Part shown: positions 51,024-61,436 of the stretch, one piece after another
How the letters are laid out: each line of letters opens with the position of its first letter
Numbering within the stretch: the first letter of the stretch is position 1
NCBI RefSeq assembly: GCF_935822925.1
Contig: NZ_CAKXZS010000014.1
Location: forward strand, 212,786 to 276,785
Origin: Mesorhizobium ventifaucium
Lineage (GTDB): Bacteria; Pseudomonadota; Alphaproteobacteria; Rhizobiales; Rhizobiaceae
Direction: 5' to 3'
DNA: 64,000 bases
Notes under the pieces: generated by a model
Databases searched by the model: none
Seen by the model: only the letters and a program-made list of their open reading frames with translations
Told to the model about the DNA's origin: nothing
Translations under genes and position numbers: made by a program

Positions 51024-51530
51024 TCACTCACACTGATACTGACTGAGCACCCATTCGCCGGTCACCGACAGAAGGTCCGATATCTTCCAGTCGCCGTCGA
51101 CCTTTTTGAACTTCCATTCAAGCCGGTGCGGATTGCCGGCAACGATAAAGGCGACGATGACCTTGGCCTCATCGCCTTTGACCGCTTCAACAGTCTTCAG
51201 GCTGTTGTCGATTTCGGCCCTGTCGTACGCCGCATTGTCGAGCGCCATGTTGGGATCGAGGCACTCGCCCTGCCCCGATTTTCGCAGCGCATCGCTCTTG
51301 TCGAGCACCGACTTCGCGGGATCGACGAAATGGCTGCGCTCTGCCGGATCGAGCTCGAGCCCGACATGCTCGTAGAACGGTTTCACCACCGCCGTCGGCG
51401 AACCTGGCTGCACCGGCGCTGCCGGGGCATTCTCCGCTGGCGGCGGCGCGCCAAACAGGCCCTGGCCAGCGGTGCTGCTCAAACCCGCGGCCAGCAGGCA
51501 CATAGTCGCCAGGGCCAGGGCGCGGGCCAT
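51024..51530 (-). CDS. Secreted DUF3828-like protein (downstream paralogue)
   Basis: The protein has 168 residues from ATG 51530. It starts with a signal peptide (ARALALATMCLLAAGLSSTAG), then a Pro/Ala-rich linker (about 25-45), then a DUF3828-like domain with AVVKPFYEHVG, the acidic DRAEIDNSLKTVEAV and the closing LEWKFKKVDGDWKISDL. The fold is probably NTF2-like. It is a paralogue of the gene just upstream, four bases away. A periplasmic binding or assisting role is only a guess. Confidence 0.72.
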   Translation of the reverse strand: MARALALATMCLLAAGLSSTAGQGLFGAPPPAENAPAAPVQPGSPTAVVKPFYEHVGLELDPAERSHFVDPAKSVLDKSDALRKSGQGECLDPNMALDNAAYDRAEIDNSLKTVEAVKGDEAKVIVAFIVAGNPHRLEWKFKKVDGDWKISDLLSVTGEWVLSQYQCE

Positions 51531-51534
51531 GGCA

Positions 51535-52014
51535 TCACTCCGGAGTCTGGCCAGCCAGGCATTCGAGCGCACTCAGCGTCCAGCCGCTGGTCTTCGAGGT
51601 GATGTCGGCGACCTTCCATTTGCCGTCAACCTTTTTCAGCGACCAGACCATTTCGCGTTTGGATTCATCGCCTTCCGGGAAAAGGTTGAAGGTCACCGTC
51701 ACGCTGGCGCTGTCGCCATCCACTGCTTCAGACAGCTTCAGCGTCCTGGCGACCGTCTTCTCGTCAAAGTCCTGCGCGTCGAGACCGGGGGCGAAGTCGA
51801 TGCAAGGCACCTCGTCCGGCTTGTTCTTCTGCGCCTGGTCGTTGAGGTCGAACAGCTTGGTCACCGGCTCGGTAAAACGGTCGCGGTATTTCGCGTCGGC
51901 CTCGAACTTGACCTCGGGCATGTAGAAGAACTTCACCGCATTGGAGGCCGGCCCGGCCAGGGCGGCCGCAGGCGCTGCGATCGACAGAGCGGCGGCAAGC
52001 ACAGTCAGTCTCAT
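51535..52014 (-). CDS. Secreted DUF3828-like protein (upstream paralogue)
   Basis: The protein has 159 residues from ATG 52014, with a signal peptide (RLTVLAAALSIAAPAAALA). The body shares its pattern with the next gene: AVKFFYMPEVKFE, LSEAVDGDSASVTVTF, and WSLKKVDGKWKVADITS. Both carry a few Cys that may form disulfides in the periplasm. It is the first of three closely spaced genes (DUF3828, DUF3828, enolase superfamily). The function is unknown. Confidence 0.72.
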   Translation of the reverse strand: MRLTVLAAALSIAAPAAALAGPASNAVKFFYMPEVKFEADAKYRDRFTEPVTKLFDLNDQAQKNKPDEVPCIDFAPGLDAQDFDEKTVARTLKLSEAVDGDSASVTVTFNLFPEGDESKREMVWSLKKVDGKWKVADITSKTSGWTLSALECLAGQTPE

Positions 52015-52113
52015 CCGATAAACTCCAGGCTTTCGTGGTGGAAACCGTTCAATACCACGAATCCTGCATCCCGGCTTTTTTGCGGCCCACGAAATCCGGC
52101 CCATGAAATCCCC

Positions 52114-52164
52114 TTGGGCGTTAACTCAGGTTGGGCGTTAACTCAGGTTGGGCGTTAACTCAGG
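52114..52164. repeat. Three tandem 17-base repeats
   Basis: TTGGGCGTTAACTCAGG occurs three times without spacer (52114-52130, 52131-52147, 52148-52164), and a decayed fourth unit (GGACGTTTAGCTCAGG) runs into the end of the solute-binding protein gene. Each unit holds the palindrome GTTAAC. It may be a slippage product or a multiple protein-binding site before the DUF3828 genes. Confidence 0.85.
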
Positions 52165-52182
52165 CGCCCCTGGACGTTTAGC

Positions 52183-53832
52183 TCAGGCGTCCAGCCAGAC
52201 GTTCTGGAGATCCATCTCGAAAGTCTGGTGGACCGCGTAGTTCTTCACCTTCTTGTTCATGTGGCTGTACAGCTTCTGCCAGAACGGCTGAATGATGACG
52301 CCCGAATCCTGCAGGATCTGCTCGACGTCCTTCATCACCTCGCGGCGCTTCTCCACATCGATGAGTGAGAGGGCCTGCTTGAGCTTGGCGTCGAAATCAG
52401 GATTCGAATACGCCGTTTCATTCCAGGCCTCGCCGGTGCGATAGCCGAGCGCCAACACCTGAACGCCGAGCGGGCGCATGTACCAGATGGTCATGGAATA
52501 GGGGTATTTCGTCCAGTCGTTCCAGAAGGTCGACCCCGGCAGCACCGTGCGCTTCACCTTGATCCCGGCATCGCGCAGCTGGCCGGCAATCGCGTCGCCG
52601 GTGTTCTTTTGCCAATCGTCCTCGACGGTGATCAGTTCATGCTCGAAATCGGCCTGTCCGGCCTCGGCCATCAACTTCTTGGCGCCGGCCGCATCGCGTG
52701 TCTTCTTGGGCAGCGGAAAATATTCCGGATGGATCGGGCTGACGTGGTGGTTTTCACCTGGGGTGCCGCGCCCGGCGTAGCCAAGTTCGAGCACCGCATT
52801 GTTGTCGACGGCCATTTGCAGGGCGTTGCGTACCCGCTTGTCATCATAAGGCTTGTGCGTGATGTTGGTGCGGGCAACGAGCGTCGTCGCTGTCGCGACC
52901 TCCGATTTCACCAGATCCATCTGGTCGAGGATGTCGATAAAGTCGGCGGGCGTCTCGAAATTGACGTCAATTTCGCCGGATTCTAATGCATTCACCGAGG
53001 CGTTGAAGTCGGTGCCGTAGTCGATGAATTCGACGCTGTCGAGCGGCGCTTCACCGCCCCACCATTTGCCATTCTCGCGACGCTTGACGACCGCGTTCTG
53101 GCCGACCGAATAAGTCACAAGCTCGAAAGGCCCGGTGCCGATCGGCTTGGCGATCGGATCGGCGCCGTCGGCATCGAATTTGCGGTGGACGACGAGCGCT
53201 GGATAGTCGGTGAAGTTCGGGATCAGCGAGATATCAGGTTCGTTCAGCGTCAGCTTGACAGTGTTGTCGTCGACCTTGGTGATCGCCCCGTCCCTTGCCT
53301 TGTCGGTTTTGACGTCGATCAGCGCACCGACGCGGGCGGCCATCGAATTGCCGGCGGCATCCTTCTCGCACCAGCGCATCAGATTGTAGACCACGTCGTC
53401 GGCGTTGAAGGTATCGCCATTGTTCCAGGTAATGCCCTTGCGCAGATGCAGCACATATTCGGTGGCGTCGTCGTTGACGTCCCAGCTCTCGAGCAGGACC
53501 GGCTCGAAAGTGAATTCGCGGGTGTAGCGGACAAGCGGCTCCAGCCAGCAGCGCGAAATGTTCGCAAGTTCCACCCAGTCGTAAGTACGTGGATCCTTCT
53601 GCGCCTTTACCGACATCGATACGCGCAGCGTTCCGCCCTTCTTGGGCTCTTCGGCCGAGGCCCGTCCCGGCACCGCAAGACCGATCATACCGTAGGCAAG
53701 GGCAGTCGATGCCCCGAACGCGCTTGCCAGCGCCAGAAACTCGCGCCGGTCCATCCGGCCTGAGCGGGCTTCTTTAGCCATTGCCTCGATAACGCTGGGG
53801 ACACGATCACCGTTGTTTCTGAAGACTGCCAT
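52183..53832 (-). CDS. Tat-exported ABC transporter solute-binding protein, family 5 (DppA/OppA type)
   Basis: The protein has 549 residues from ATG 53832 behind AGGGAGGA. A twin-arginine signal ([14 protein letters not shown], residues 27-40) ends near ASA60. The mature part is the large two-lobed family 5 type ([50 protein letters not shown]). Such proteins bring peptides, opines, sugars or betaine-like compounds to an ABC importer. No permease or ATPase gene lies nearby, so it is an orphan here. The MttB gene is 43 bases upstream in the same operon, so a methylated amine is the likely ligand. Confidence 0.88.
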   Translation of the reverse strand: MAVFRNNGDRVPSVIEAMAKEARSGRMDRREFLALASAFGASTALAYGMIGLAVPGRASAEEPKKGGTLRVSMSVKAQKDPRTYDWVELANISRCWLEPLVRYTREFTFEPVLLESWDVNDDATEYVLHLRKGITWNNGDTFNADDVVYNLMRWCEKDAAGNSMAARVGALIDVKTDKARDGAITKVDDNTVKLTLNEPDISLIPNFTDYPALVVHRKFDADGADPIAKPIGTGPFELVTYSVGQNAVVKRRENGKWWGGEAPLDSVEFIDYGTDFNASVNALESGEIDVNFETPADFIDILDQMDLVKSEVATATTLVARTNITHKPYDDKRVRNALQMAVDNNAVLELGYAGRGTPGENHHVSPIHPEYFPLPKKTRDAAGAKKLMAEAGQADFEHELITVEDDWQKNTGDAIAGQLRDAGIKVKRTVLPGSTFWNDWTKYPYSMTIWYMRPLGVQVLALGYRTGEAWNETAYSNPDFDAKLKQALSLIDVEKRREVMKDVEQILQDSGVIIQPFWQKLYSHMNKKVKNYAVHQTFEMDLQNVWLDA

Positions 53833-53875
53833 TGTTTCCTCCCTTATGGTTCCCTTTGGGTCTTCGCCCGTTGGA

Positions 53876-55426
53876 TTAACTAACGCTGTCCGGCAGCTTC
53901 TCCTCGCGCAGCGCGATCAAATCTTTGAGACCATCGGCGATGCCCTCATCGAGCTTCGGCTCCTCATAATCCGCGAGCATGTTGCGCGCTTTCTCGCGGC
54001 CGCGCGTGTCGTGGTCCTTTGCCCCTTCAGCCTTCCACTGTTCGTACGAATTGAAGTCCATGATGCTGGGCATGAAGAAGGCGGACTGGAAATGCTCGAG
54101 CGTGTGCTGGGTGCCGAGGAAATGGCCCTGCGGCCCGACCTCACGGATCGCCGCCATCGCTTCCTTGAAATCGTCGAACGGCAGGCCGCCGGCATATTTG
54201 TACCAGCCGACAAGCTGTTCGCAGTCCGTCGCGAATTTCGAATAGCCACAGGTCAGGCCGGCCTCGAGCCATCCGGCGGAGTGCCAGATGTAGTTGGCGC
54301 CGGCAAGGATGGCGGCATGCATCAGCATGTTCGCCTCGTAGCCCGCCTGGGCGTCGTTGAGTTTCGACCCGACATGGAAGCCCGACGTGCGCCAGGGCAG
54401 CCGGTATTTCCGCGCCAGTGCTCCCATCAGGTACATCATCTGGGCGGCCTCGGGCGTGCCGCCCATCGGCGCGCCGGTCTTCATGTCGACCGTGACCATG
54501 AATTGTCCGTAGATCTGCGGTGAACCCGGACGCAGCAGTTGCGTGAAGGCGACGCCCGCCAGCGCTTCGGCATTGACCTGCGCGACCGCTCCCACCGCCG
54601 AGGCCGAAGTCGAGGCGCCGCACAGCGCGAACGGCGCCAGGATCAACGGCTGGTTGTGGCGCGCATAGACCTTCATCGCGTCAAGCATGGTGGCGTCCCA
54701 TACCAGTGGCGAGTTGCAATTGGTGATCGCGACCAACACAGGGTTGTCTCTGACAAAATCCTCGCCGAACACGATGCCCGCCATCGCCATCGTGTCTTCG
54801 GCGCGATCCTTTGATGTCACGATGCCCATGAACGGCTTGTCGGAATGCTTCAGCGCCGAATGGATGATGTGGAGGTGACGCTTCGGCACCGCAATTTCCA
54901 TCGGCTCGCAGATGATCGAGCTCGACGAATGCAGCGCCGGCGCCATGTAAGCGAGCTTATGGAAATTCTGAAGGTCGGCGAGCGTGCCATAGCGCCTGAC
55001 GTTGTCGAGGTCGCGCACGTAAGGCGCGCCATACATCGGCACGAAGATGGAATTCTTGCCGCCGACGCGGACCGAGCGCTCAGGGTTGCGCGCATTGAGC
55101 GTGAATTCCGGCGGGACTTTCGAGACCAGCTCCATCAAGAGCGCGCGGTCAATGCGGACGCGCGTCTCAAAGACATCGGCCCCGGCGGCCTGCCACAATG
55201 CTATGGCCTCGTCGTCGCGGAACTCGCAGCCAACCTCTTCGAGGATCGAGAGCGACTCCTGGTGGATCAGCTCGACAGCCTCGTCCGGGACCATTTGGTA
55301 TGTGGGTATGTTGCGAACCAGCGTCGGAAACGACGCCATGGGAGTTCCCCGCAGCGCCTTGCGGCCCAGGCGGCCGCCACCTCGGCGGCTGGCGTGTTCG
55401 GTGACTTCGGCGGCCGGTGCGTTCAT
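53876..55426 (-). CDS. MttB-superfamily methyltransferase (non-pyrrolysine)
   Basis: The protein has 516 residues from ATG 55426, with a GGAG site. It matches the trimethylamine methyltransferase family in its barrel segments ([49 protein letters not shown], and the closing [21 protein letters not shown]). There is no in-frame amber codon, so it is of the non-pyrrolysine kind, whose known members demethylate glycine betaine, proline betaine or carnitine with a corrinoid protein. No corrinoid-protein gene is seen in the window. It heads an operon with the solute-binding protein and diverges from a LysR gene. Confidence 0.85.
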   Translation of the reverse strand: MNAPAAEVTEHASRRGGGRLGRKALRGTPMASFPTLVRNIPTYQMVPDEAVELIHQESLSILEEVGCEFRDDEAIALWQAAGADVFETRVRIDRALLMELVSKVPPEFTLNARNPERSVRVGGKNSIFVPMYGAPYVRDLDNVRRYGTLADLQNFHKLAYMAPALHSSSSIICEPMEIAVPKRHLHIIHSALKHSDKPFMGIVTSKDRAEDTMAMAGIVFGEDFVRDNPVLVAITNCNSPLVWDATMLDAMKVYARHNQPLILAPFALCGASTSASAVGAVAQVNAEALAGVAFTQLLRPGSPQIYGQFMVTVDMKTGAPMGGTPEAAQMMYLMGALARKYRLPWRTSGFHVGSKLNDAQAGYEANMLMHAAILAGANYIWHSAGWLEAGLTCGYSKFATDCEQLVGWYKYAGGLPFDDFKEAMAAIREVGPQGHFLGTQHTLEHFQSAFFMPSIMDFNSYEQWKAEGAKDHDTRGREKARNMLADYEEPKLDEGIADGLKDLIALREEKLPDSVS

Positions 55427-55505
55427 GGAAACTCCATCCTCCCAGAGCCTGTCAACTTAGCGAGACAAAATACAGCTGTGACGCTGGAAAATCCTGATCT
55501 CTTGT

Positions 55506-55520
55506 ATAAGTTCAGCTTAT
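55506..55520. promoter_or_regulatory. LysR-type T-N11-A palindrome at the regulator start
   Basis: ATAAG-TTCAG-CTTAT is a perfect palindrome with the T-N11-A spacing of LysR sites (T55507, A55519). It overlaps the start codon of the LysR gene and lies about 80 bases from the MttB gene, fitting autorepression with control of both divergent genes. Binding is inferred. Confidence 0.55.
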
Positions 55521-56421
55521 GCGAAGCCTGCGTCACCTGCTGCCGTCCGCCGGCAGCCTGATCGTTTTCGAAGCCGCCGGGCGGCTGTCGAGTTTTACCG
55601 CCGCCGGGCGAGAGCTTGGCATGACGCAGGCTGCCGTGTCCTACGCGATCCGCGGGCTTGAAGAGCAGCTCGGCGCGAAACTGTTCCAGCGTCGCCATCG
55701 ACAAGTCAGCCTGACCGAAGCCGGTGACCGCTTTCACGCCGACGTCTCGCTTGGCCTGTCGCACATCCGCAAGTCGGCGGAGGATTTGCGCCTACAGGCG
55801 ACCGGCGGCCATGTGACGCTTGCCGCCTCGACCGCTTTCGGCTCGTTCTGGATGATGCCACGCCTGCAGCAGTTCCGCGACGAACTGCCGGGCATCGACC
55901 TGCGCATCCAGACCGCCGACCGCGATCTCGACATCATCGCCGAGGGCATTCCGCTCGCTGTGCGCGGTGGCGAGCCCCGGGAATGGCCGGACTATCATTC
56001 ACTGCCACTGGCCGATGAGGAGATATTCCCGGTTGCCGGCGCGAGCTATGTGGCGCGGTTCGGACTGCCGGAGACCGTCGAGGAACTTCCATCGCACCGG
56101 CTCATCCATCTCGAAGAGCCGTTTCGCGAAGCCGCGAGCTGGGACGAGTGGTTCGCCTCGGCCGGGGTCACCATCACCGACGCCGGGCGCGGATTGCGCA
56201 TCAACGACTATGCACTGGTGATCCAGGCGGTCATGGAAGGGCAAGGCATTGCGCTCGGCTGGGGCCACCTCGCCGAGCGCCTGCTGGCGTCGGGACTGCT
56301 GGTGCGTGCGACCGGCCACACGATGACGACCGGCAAGGGCTTTCATGTCATCTGGTCGAGAAACCGCGACCTCAGCGACAATGCCCGCAAGGTGCGGGAC
56401 TGGCTGGCGGCGCAAGCATGA
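55519..56421 (+). CDS. LysR-family regulator divergent from the MttB operon (GcvA-like)
   Basis: The protein has 300 residues. The helix-turn-helix (SSFTAAGRELGMTQAAVSYA) is followed by a GcvA-type effector domain (LAASTAFGSFWMMPRL and onward). It diverges from the MttB gene with a gap of 92 bases and is the likely regulator of the MttB/solute-binding-protein operon. GcvA-like members often answer to glycine or related small amines, but no effector is shown by the sequence. Confidence 0.88.
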   Translation: MRSLRHLLPSAGSLIVFEAAGRLSSFTAAGRELGMTQAAVSYAIRGLEEQLGAKLFQRRHRQVSLTEAGDRFHADVSLGLSHIRKSAEDLRLQATGGHVTLAASTAFGSFWMMPRLQQFRDELPGIDLRIQTADRDLDIIAEGIPLAVRGGEPREWPDYHSLPLADEEIFPVAGASYVARFGLPETVEELPSHRLIHLEEPFREAASWDEWFASAGVTITDAGRGLRINDYALVIQAVMEGQGIALGWGHLAERLLASGLLVRATGHTMTTGKGFHVIWSRNRDLSDNARKVRDWLAAQA

Positions 56422-56436
56422 GGCTCCCATTAATGC

Positions 56437-57429
56437 TCAATCAACCGTCACGACAATCTTGCCGAATTGCTCGTTCGACTCGAGAAAGCGGTGCGCTTCG
56501 ACGATCTGCTCGAATGAAAAGGTTTTGGCGATTGCCGGCTTTAGCGAACCTGACATCAATCCGTCGAGGATGAATGCCTTGGCGGCTTCCAACTTCACCG
56601 GATCGCCAGTGATCTCGTGGACGAGATAGCCGCGCAGCGTCAGCGTCTTGGCCAGCACACCGAATAGCGGGAACGGCGTCGGCTCGGGGCTCAAGCCGCC
56701 ATATTCGATGGGAATGCCACCCCGTGCCATCGCTGCCGTCAGAGGCGCGAAAATCGGGCCGCCGACAGCGTCGAACACCACTCGGATGTTCTCCGGACTG
56801 GCGATTTCCTTCAGCCGGGCTTCCAGATCTTCGTCCGCTGAAGCGACGACATGGGCCGCGCCGACCTTGAGCAGGGCCTCTCGCTTGGCAAATGTCCGCG
56901 TGACCGCGATCGCGGTCGCACCAACGATGTTGGCAATCTGGATCGCGGCAAGTCCGACACTGCTCGATGCTGCGGTAATGACGACAAAGTCCTCCTTGCT
57001 GAGTTTGGCAATGTCGATCAGTCCACCATAGGCGGTGAGATATTGCATCCAGACGGCTGCCGCCTCTTCCCAGCTGAGCGATGGCGGATGTTTGACCACG
57101 AACTCGGCGGGATATGTGGCAATCTCACCATAGGCGGGCCAGCGGGCCATCGATAATGGCGGCACGACGCTGACGGCGTCACCTGGCGCAAAACCGTGCA
57201 CGGCTTCGTCGACCGCTTCGACGACACCCGCTGCCTCAAGGCCAAGACCGGAAGGCAATGGCGGCGTCTGGATATAAGTGCCCGAACGCAGCAGCACCTC
57301 GGCCCGGTTGAGACCCAATGCCTTGACCCGGATCTGAATCTCGCCCCGACCGAGCGCGGGAATATCGAGATTCTCGATGCGCAGAACCTCGGGACCACCA
57401 TGCTCATGAAAACGAACAACACGTGCCAT
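56437..57429 (-). CDS. Zinc-free MDR-family quinone oxidoreductase-like protein
   Basis: The protein has 330 residues from ATG 57429; the open frame continues far upstream without family likeness. It has the GroES-like start (VVRFHEHGGPEVLRIENLD), the NADPH-binding fold (ITAASSSVGLAAIQIANIVGA) and no structural zinc Cys cluster, as in quinone reductases. It probably reduces quinones or alkenals with NADPH in the cytoplasm. It diverges from a LysR gene, the typical layout of stress-inducible reductases. Confidence 0.88.
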   Translation of the reverse strand: MARVVRFHEHGGPEVLRIENLDIPALGRGEIQIRVKALGLNRAEVLLRSGTYIQTPPLPSGLGLEAAGVVEAVDEAVHGFAPGDAVSVVPPLSMARWPAYGEIATYPAEFVVKHPPSLSWEEAAAVWMQYLTAYGGLIDIAKLSKEDFVVITAASSSVGLAAIQIANIVGATAIAVTRTFAKREALLKVGAAHVVASADEDLEARLKEIASPENIRVVFDAVGGPIFAPLTAAMARGGIPIEYGGLSPEPTPFPLFGVLAKTLTLRGYLVHEITGDPVKLEAAKAFILDGLMSGSLKPAIAKTFSFEQIVEAHRFLESNEQFGKIVVTVD

Positions 57430-57534
57430 GCGGCCATAACTCCAAAATATTTGAACCGAATACGCTATGCCAGCGGGCCACCTGGCAGATAAATGGTTGC
57501 TTGGGCAAGACAGTAGAAACAGGGAGTTTTGAAT

Positions 57535-58437
57535 ATGGATCGCCTTACGAGCATGGCCGTGTTCGTCAAAACCGTCGATCTCGGCTCGTTCGCGGCGACT
57601 GCTGCCGCTCTCGACCTGTCCGGACCGATGGTCGGCAAGCATGTCCGGTTTCTCGAGGAGCGGCTGGGCGTGCGCCTCATCAACCGGACCACACGCCGCC
57701 GGAGCCTGACCGACTTCGGGCGCGCCTATTATGAGCGCTGCCGGATGGTGCTCGCTGAAGCCGAAGCTGCGGATGCACTCGCGGCCGATCAACGTTCCGA
57801 ACCACGCGGAAAGCTGCGCGTCATCATGCCCTTGCACTTCGGCCGGCGCTGCGTTGCCCCGATCCTGCTGGAGCTTGCGCAGCGATATCCCGCCCTGGAA
57901 CTCGACCTGTCGTTCAGCGATCCCATCGCCGATCTTGCAGAGGATGGCTGCGATCTTGCCATCCGGACCGGCAATCTCGAGGATCAGGCCAATGTGATGG
58001 CGCGTCGCGTCGCGCGCCAGCGCATGGTCGTCTGCGCGTCGCCATCCTATCTCGAGATGCATGGGTTGCCAGGGCAGATAGAGGACCTCGGCAGCCACCA
58101 GACCATCATCTACCGCCGTTCGGGCCGTGTCGTTCAACCGTGGTTGTTCCCGCGCCAAGGCCAGCCTGCGCTGGAAGTCATGCCGGTCAGCCGGTTGCGG
58201 TTCGACGACCTCGCTGCGATCGCCGATGCTGCGGCAGCCGGCATGGGGCTTGCCTGGCTGCCATACTGGCTGGTCCGTGAGCGCATTCAGGCCGGCGCAC
58301 TTGTCCCGCTGTTGTCGGACCAGCCGGGATTTCTTTACGACGCCTATGCGCTCTGGCTGCAGACGCCTCACTTGCCGCTGAAGGTCCGCCTTGCCGTCGA
58401 CGCGCTGGCAGCGGCACTGCCCAGGCTGATGACGTGA
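57535..58437 (+). CDS. LysR-family regulator divergent from the MDR oxidoreductase
   Basis: The protein has 300 residues from ATG 57535, eight bases after [26 protein letters not shown] and [13 protein letters not shown] are typical of the LysR subgroup that controls divergent oxidoreductase genes. The 105-base gap to the MDR gene should hold the shared promoter. I did not find a clear palindrome there. Confidence 0.9.
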   Translation: MDRLTSMAVFVKTVDLGSFAATAAALDLSGPMVGKHVRFLEERLGVRLINRTTRRRSLTDFGRAYYERCRMVLAEAEAADALAADQRSEPRGKLRVIMPLHFGRRCVAPILLELAQRYPALELDLSFSDPIADLAEDGCDLAIRTGNLEDQANVMARRVARQRMVVCASPSYLEMHGLPGQIEDLGSHQTIIYRRSGRVVQPWLFPRQGQPALEVMPVSRLRFDDLAAIADAAAAGMGLAWLPYWLVRERIQAGALVPLLSDQPGFLYDAYALWLQTPHLPLKVRLAVDALAAALPRLMT

Positions 58438-58516
58438 AATGCAGGAGCACGGTGAGCGGCGCGGATTCCTGAATTCGCCCTCCCGCATGGGCGACGAATC
58501 CGCGTATAGTACCCCC

Positions 58517-60406
58517 ATGCCCATCCGCCAGCTTTCCGAACCGATGATCAACCAGATCGCCGCCGGCGAAGTCATCGAGCGTCCGGCAAGCGTGGTCAAG
58601 GAACTGGTCGAGAACGCGCTCGACGCCGGCGCTGCCAGAATAGAGATCGTTACCGCCGGCGGCGGGCTGAACCTGATCCGCGTCACCGATGACGGCTCGG
58701 GCATCCCGGAGAAGGAACTGCCGCTGGCGATCGCACGCCATTGCACCTCTAAGCTCGCCGATGACATTCACGACATCCGCTCGCTCGGCTTTCGCGGCGA
58801 AGCGCTGCCGTCGATCGGCTCGGTGGCGCGGCTGTCGATCCGCTCGCGCACCGCCAACGGCGACAGCGCCGCCGAGATCGGCATCGAGGGCGGCCGCGTG
58901 TCCGCCGTCAAGCCGGCGGCCGCCAATCGCGGCACAACGGTCGAGGTGCGCGACCTGTTCTTCGCCACGCCGGCGCGGCTCAAATTCATGAAGGGCGAGC
59001 GCGCCGAAAGCTCGGCGACCAGCGACGTGATCAAGCGCATCGCCATCGCCTTCCCCGCCGTGCGCTTCACGCTGGCCGGTTCCGACCGCTCGACGCTGGA
59101 ACTGCCGGCGACCGACGACAGTGCGGAAGGCCGGCTGCGCCGCGTTGCGCAAGTGATGGGCGCCGACTTTCCGGCCAATGCCATCACAATCGACGCCGTG
59201 CGCGACGGTGTGCATCTTGCCGGCCACGTTTCGATACCATCCTTCAGCCGCGCCAACGCGCTGCAGCAATACGCCTATGTCAACGGCCGGCCGGTGCGCG
59301 ACAAGCTGATTGCCGGCGCCATCCGCGGCGCCTTCGCCGACGCGCTGCCGCGCGACAGGCATGCGGTGACGGTGCTGTTCCTGACGCTCGATCCGGCCAT
59401 CGTCGACGTCAATGTCCATCCGGCCAAGGCCGACGTCCGCTTCCGCGATCCGGGGCTGGTGCGCGGGCTGATCGTCGGCGCCATCCGCGAGGCGCTTGCC
59501 AATGCCGGCATCCGTGCCGCCACATCAGGGGCCGCCGGCATGATGGCGGCGTTCCGGCCGGGCGCAGCGTCCTATGCCCATGCCGGACCGGCCAACGGCC
59601 ATCGCAGCTATGAGGCGGCCTACCGTGCCTCCGGCTTCGCCGGCTTCGATCCAGCCCGCTCGCCGCAGCGGCCGCTGGACATGGGCCTGGAAGGCGGGGG
59701 ATTTCCGGACACGGAACCAGGAAACGGCGGCTTCGGCGAAAACGATCAGGCGGCGTTCGACGCCGGACCGCTTCACAGCGCCGACGCGCGCGCCGGACAA
59801 GACGAAGCGGCGGAGACGCTGCTCGGCATGGCGCTGGGTGCCGCACGCGCGCAGGTGCATGAGAACTACATTGTCGCGCAGACCAGGGATTCGCTGGTCA
59901 TCGTCGACCAGCATGCGGCGCATGAGCGGCTGGTCTACGAGGCGCTGAAGAACGCGCTGCATGCGCGCGCCGTGCCATCGCAGATGCTGTTGTTGCCCGA
60001 GATCGTCGACCTGCCGGAAGAGGATGCCGAGCGGCTTGCCTTGCATGCCGAAACGCTGGCCCGCTTCGGCCTCGCCGTCGAGCGTTTCGGCCCGGGTGCT
60101 GTCGCCGTGCGCGAGACGCCGTCGATGCTCGGCGAAACCAATGTCCAGCAGCTGGTGCGCGACCTTGCCGACGAGATCGCCGACAACGACACGGTCGACA
60201 CGCTGAAAGAGCGGCTGGACAGGATAGCTGCGACCATGGCCTGCCACGGCTCGGTGCGTTCCGGCCGCCTGCTCAAACCCGAGGAGATGAACGCACTGCT
60301 GCGCCAGATGGAAGCGACGCCGGGATCCGGCACCTGCAACCACGGCCGCCCGACCTATATCGAGCTCAAGCTTGCTGATATCGAGCGGCTGTTTGGCAGG
60401 CGGTGA
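58517..60406 (+). CDS. mutL: DNA mismatch repair protein MutL (endonuclease type)
   Basis: The protein has 629 residues from ATG 58517, chosen because [22 protein letters not shown] is the conserved start; the longer reading from 58439 is not family-like. GHKL ATPase motifs are NALDAG (33-38), DDGSGI (58-63) and GFRGEAL (91-97). The C-terminal domain carries [12 protein letters not shown] (464-475), which fits the DQHAx2Ex4E endonuclease motif, plus [10 protein letters not shown] and CNHGRP zinc-site segments. It therefore nicks DNA itself, as expected in a bacterium without MutH. Confidence 0.97.
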   Translation: MPIRQLSEPMINQIAAGEVIERPASVVKELVENALDAGAARIEIVTAGGGLNLIRVTDDGSGIPEKELPLAIARHCTSKLADDIHDIRSLGFRGEALPSIGSVARLSIRSRTANGDSAAEIGIEGGRVSAVKPAAANRGTTVEVRDLFFATPARLKFMKGERAESSATSDVIKRIAIAFPAVRFTLAGSDRSTLELPATDDSAEGRLRRVAQVMGADFPANAITIDAVRDGVHLAGHVSIPSFSRANALQQYAYVNGRPVRDKLIAGAIRGAFADALPRDRHAVTVLFLTLDPAIVDVNVHPAKADVRFRDPGLVRGLIVGAIREALANAGIRAATSGAAGMMAAFRPGAASYAHAGPANGHRSYEAAYRASGFAGFDPARSPQRPLDMGLEGGGFPDTEPGNGGFGENDQAAFDAGPLHSADARAGQDEAAETLLGMALGAARAQVHENYIVAQTRDSLVIVDQHAAHERLVYEALKNALHARAVPSQMLLLPEIVDLPEEDAERLALHAETLARFGLAVERFGPGAVAVRETPSMLGETNVQQLVRDLADEIADNDTVDTLKERLDRIAATMACHGSVRSGRLLKPEEMNALLRQMEATPGSGTCNHGRPTYIELKLADIERLFGRR

Positions 60407-60440
60407 AGGAGGCGCAGGGCGCAGACCCCCACCCTCTGAT

Positions 60441-61334
60441 TTACCTCTTCAAATTCACTACGATCACGCCGCCGAGCGCCAGTGCGCCACCGACAATGCC
60501 GAGCAGCGTCGGCACCTCGCCGAGCCAGAAGAAGCCGATCAGCGTCGCCACCGGCGAAACCAGATAGAGGAAGTTCGAGGCGCGCGCCGCCGGCAAACGG
60601 GAGAGCGCGGTTGCCCAGGCGGCGTAGGCGATGAGGCTCGGCACGATGCCGAGAAAGACGACGGCGCCGAGACCGGCGTTGTCGGCAACCGCCGCCTGCG
60701 CCAGGCCGTTCGGCAGGAAAGGCAGCAGGCAGAGCGCGCCGAGCACCATGTTCGAGGCCGAAATGGTCAGCGGATGATGACGGGCAAACAGCGGCTTTTG
60801 CACGATGGTGTTGACGGCCGAGCACAGCGCCGAGCCGAGGATCAGCAGCGCGCCATTGTCGAAATGCAAGCCTTGCCCCTCGCCCATGGCGATGATGCCG
60901 ATGCCGGCGAAGGACAGCAATGTGCCGGCCCAAGCCAGGCCTGAGAAGCGCTCTCCAAGCAGCGCCATCGCCATGATCGCGGTGAAGATCGGGCTGACAT
61001 TGATGATGAAGCCGGCGGCACCAGCCGATACGGTCAGTTCACCGAAATTGAGCATTGCCGTGTACAGCGCAACGAAGACGGCGCCGCCGAATCCAAAACG
61101 CCAGAATTCATCGAGCCGGGGCAGCGCCGGCCGCTTGACGGCGAGGAAGATCGCCGCCGGCACCGCCGCGATGGCGAAGCGCAGCGCGCCGAGTTCCAGC
61201 GGCCCGAAAGCGACGAGGCCGGCGCGGATCGCCGGGAAGGCCGAGGCCCAGCCGACCACTGTCAACGCCACCGCAACGGCCGCCGTGGTATCTATCCGCT
61301 GTGTCGTATTCAACGTGCCGGTACAGGCGTTCAT
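60441..61334 (-). CDS. EamA-family (DMT superfamily) transporter
   Basis: The protein has 297 residues from ATG 61334 (a GTG directly before it is possible). Ten membrane segments in two EamA repeats are seen; [18 protein letters not shown] and the second-repeat [16 protein letters not shown] are typical. Such proteins export amino acids or other metabolites, and the substrate is not shown. It diverges from a LysR gene with an 89-base gap. Confidence 0.88.
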   Translation of the reverse strand: MNACTGTLNTTQRIDTTAAVAVALTVVGWASAFPAIRAGLVAFGPLELGALRFAIAAVPAAIFLAVKRPALPRLDEFWRFGFGGAVFVALYTAMLNFGELTVSAGAAGFIINVSPIFTAIMAMALLGERFSGLAWAGTLLSFAGIGIIAMGEGQGLHFDNGALLILGSALCSAVNTIVQKPLFARHHPLTISASNMVLGALCLLPFLPNGLAQAAVADNAGLGAVVFLGIVPSLIAYAAWATALSRLPAARASNFLYLVSPVATLIGFFWLGEVPTLLGIVGGALALGGVIVVNLKR

Positions 61335-61413
61335 CACTTATCCTCGTGCTTTATTGTCCTGAAGGTACAAAACGCCGTTCCTGGCTGGTTGACAAACGAC
61401 CAAATCGAGGGTC

Positions 61414-61436
61414 AGCTGTGACTATGGATCACAGCT
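61414..61436. promoter_or_regulatory. Palindrome enclosing a LysR start codon
   Basis: AGCTGTGA (61414-61421) and TCACAGCT (61429-61436) are perfect 8-base arms. The ATG of the LysR gene (61424-61426) lies in the 7-base centre. It could be an autoregulatory site or an RNA hairpin that limits translation. Confidence 0.45.

Noticed and set aside
52114..52164. Tandem repeats as a CRISPR array
   Set aside because: The 17-base units have no spacers and no cas gene is near.
53876..55426. Pyrrolysine-containing MttB
   Set aside because: The reading frame has no internal TAG, and no pyl genes are seen.
56437..58767. A 776-residue reading that would extend the MDR oxidoreductase
   Set aside because: Only the last 330 residues are family-like. 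The rest runs antisense through the LysR gene and into mutL.
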